This document shows positions 63,624-64,000 of a stretch of DNA of 64,000 bases, piece by piece (position 1 is the stretch's first letter; each line of letters starts with the position of its first letter). Below the pieces are notes generated by a model, which worked only from the letters and a program-made list of their open reading frames with translations, made no database searches and had not been told where the DNA came from. Source of the DNA: Terasakiella pusilla DSM 6293 (GTDB lineage Bacteria > Pseudomonadota > Alphaproteobacteria > Rhodospirillales > Terasakiellaceae); the NCBI RefSeq assembly GCF_000688235.1, contig NZ_JHYO01000014.1, positions 55,636 through 119,635 on the forward strand, read 5' to 3'. A program made the position numbers and the translations under genes.

Positions 63624-63698
63624 TGTCTTTGTCGGGTTTTTGGAAGGTAAGACCGTGCGTGACATTATTCCGTCTTATGGATACGGGGTTGACGATTA
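63624..63698 (+). pseudogene. modA: Duplicated and diverged 3' end of modA
   Basis: These 75 bases match 61982-62056, the end of modA, at about four of five positions. In the same frame they read FVGFLEGKTVRDIIPSYGYG with a final VDD and TAG, against FVAFLKGKTARDIIASYGYG-FDD in modA. Nothing of the rest of modA precedes it. It is a relic of a second modA or a rearrangement product, cut off on the left by the accessory segment and abutted on the right by an IS element. Confidence 0.8.
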
Positions 63699-64000
63699 GG
63701 CCCTAGACTCATAAATTTTTTATCCAAATGCGAACTGATGCCAGTTTAACAGCAGCGAGGAAATTCTCAGGGTTCTTATCATAACGTGTGGCAATGCCTC
63801 TGAATTGCTTGAGTTTGTTGAAGAAGCGCTCAACCAAGTTTCTGTAGCGGTAAAGGAATTTGCTAAAGGCAAAAGACTTTCGTCGATTGCTTTTAGGTGG
63901 GATATTTGCCCATGCTTTTTTATTTTCAGCCAATTGCCGAATAGCATCGCTGTCGTAGGCTTTATCGGCCAAAAGAATTGTGCCTTCCCGCATAGCTTCC
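63699..64000 (-). mobile_element. IS5-family insertion sequence, partial
   Basis: The element enters from the right edge and is read on the minus strand. Its terminal sequence begins about GGCCCTAGACTCATAA at 63699, immediately after the modA tail TAG, and no stuffer is visible between them. Only the end with the 3' part of the transposase gene is in the window, so the other terminal repeat and target duplication cannot be checked. Confidence 0.75.
63709..64000 (-). CDS. IS5-family transposase, C-terminal part
   Basis: The C-terminal 96 or so residues of a DDE transposase; the N-terminal part lies beyond the window. It contains the second catalytic Asp in LLADKAYDSDAIR and the catalytic Glu in RYRNLVERFFNKLKQFR, the IS427/IS1031 subgroup pattern (second reading frame product). 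It is intact as far as visible, with a stop at 63711-63709. Confidence 0.85.
   Translation of the reverse strand, partial: EAMREGTILLADKAYDSDAIRQLAENKKAWANIPPKSNRRKSFAFSKFLYRYRNLVERFFNKLKQFRGIATRYDKNPENFLAAVKLASVRIWIKNL

Noticed and set aside
1..64000. tRNA, rRNA and CRISPR features
   Set aside because: No cloverleaf-like or rRNA-like segment and no regularly spaced repeat array was seen by eye; a covariance-model scan was not possible.

Overview
The window is a chromosomal segment of an alphaproteobacterium, most likely a marine member of the Rhodospirillales (a Terasakiella/Magnetospira/Thalassospira-like organism; the genus is a guess). The signs are an EipB-like envelope protein, a DUF1465/RcdA-like protein, a class I PHA synthase, BigR/SqrR-type ArsR regulators, a class III nucleotide cyclase, the HDAC-like/xseB/ispA/dxs/tlyA gene order, and a base composition that looks close to 50% GC (estimated by eye). 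No tRNA, rRNA or CRISPR array was seen.

Layout. 1-8300: two tandem cyclophilins (the first cut by the window edge), an unknown acidic protein, a diguanylate cyclase, eipB, dinB, a mak-type sugar kinase broken by one in-frame TGA, an unknown cytoplasmic protein, a periplasmic solute-binding protein and an MBL-fold hydrolase. 8264-15815: a LysR/monooxygenase/DUF2798 unit, then an ArsR regulator with a methyltransferase, a TusA-like sulfur carrier and RND pump 1. 15964-20800: a co-directional isoprenoid block (HDAC-like, xseB, ispA, dxs, tlyA). 20797-34361: LysR/LysE pair, sugar-binding-like protein, GATE-domain membrane protein with a structured leader, AhpD-like enzyme, lipoprotein, aroC, fabI, BrkB-like protein, trkH, DUF188 protein, DnaJ-type co-chaperone, glycine-zipper lipoprotein, pdxH and a CDF metal exporter. 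34415-39181: a second ArsR regulator with a YgaP-type DUF2892 membrane protein, divergent from RND pump 2. 39642-46198: an autotransporter, phaC, an M20 amidohydrolase, an RcdA-like protein and two unknowns. 46347-50617: RND pump 3. 50753-62057: nucleotide cyclase, GNAT, Rrf2, threonine aldolase, XRE-cupin regulator, a 1154-residue CHASE-PAS-GGDEF-EAL protein, a KdsC-like phosphatase, a 48-residue small gene, an Hpt/pseudo-receiver protein divergent from a receiver protein, and modA.

62054-64000 is a scar or small island. It holds a NADAR-domain protein and an unknown protein in one operon, bounded by a 35-bp direct repeat and a 21-bp inverted repeat. A diverged second copy of the last 75 bases of modA follows, and an IS5-family element abuts it directly.

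Themes. Signalling by c-di-GMP, cyclic nucleotide and phosphotransfer is well represented. Three two-gene RND pumps lie within 40 kb with no outer-membrane factor. The two ArsR paralogues each carry two cysteines 66 residues apart, as in the persulfide sensors BigR and SqrR, and each sits beside a sulfur-linked gene and an RND pump. This is the best candidate for a co-regulated sulfane-sulfur/efflux system; the NADAR island is the best candidate for an undescribed accessory module.
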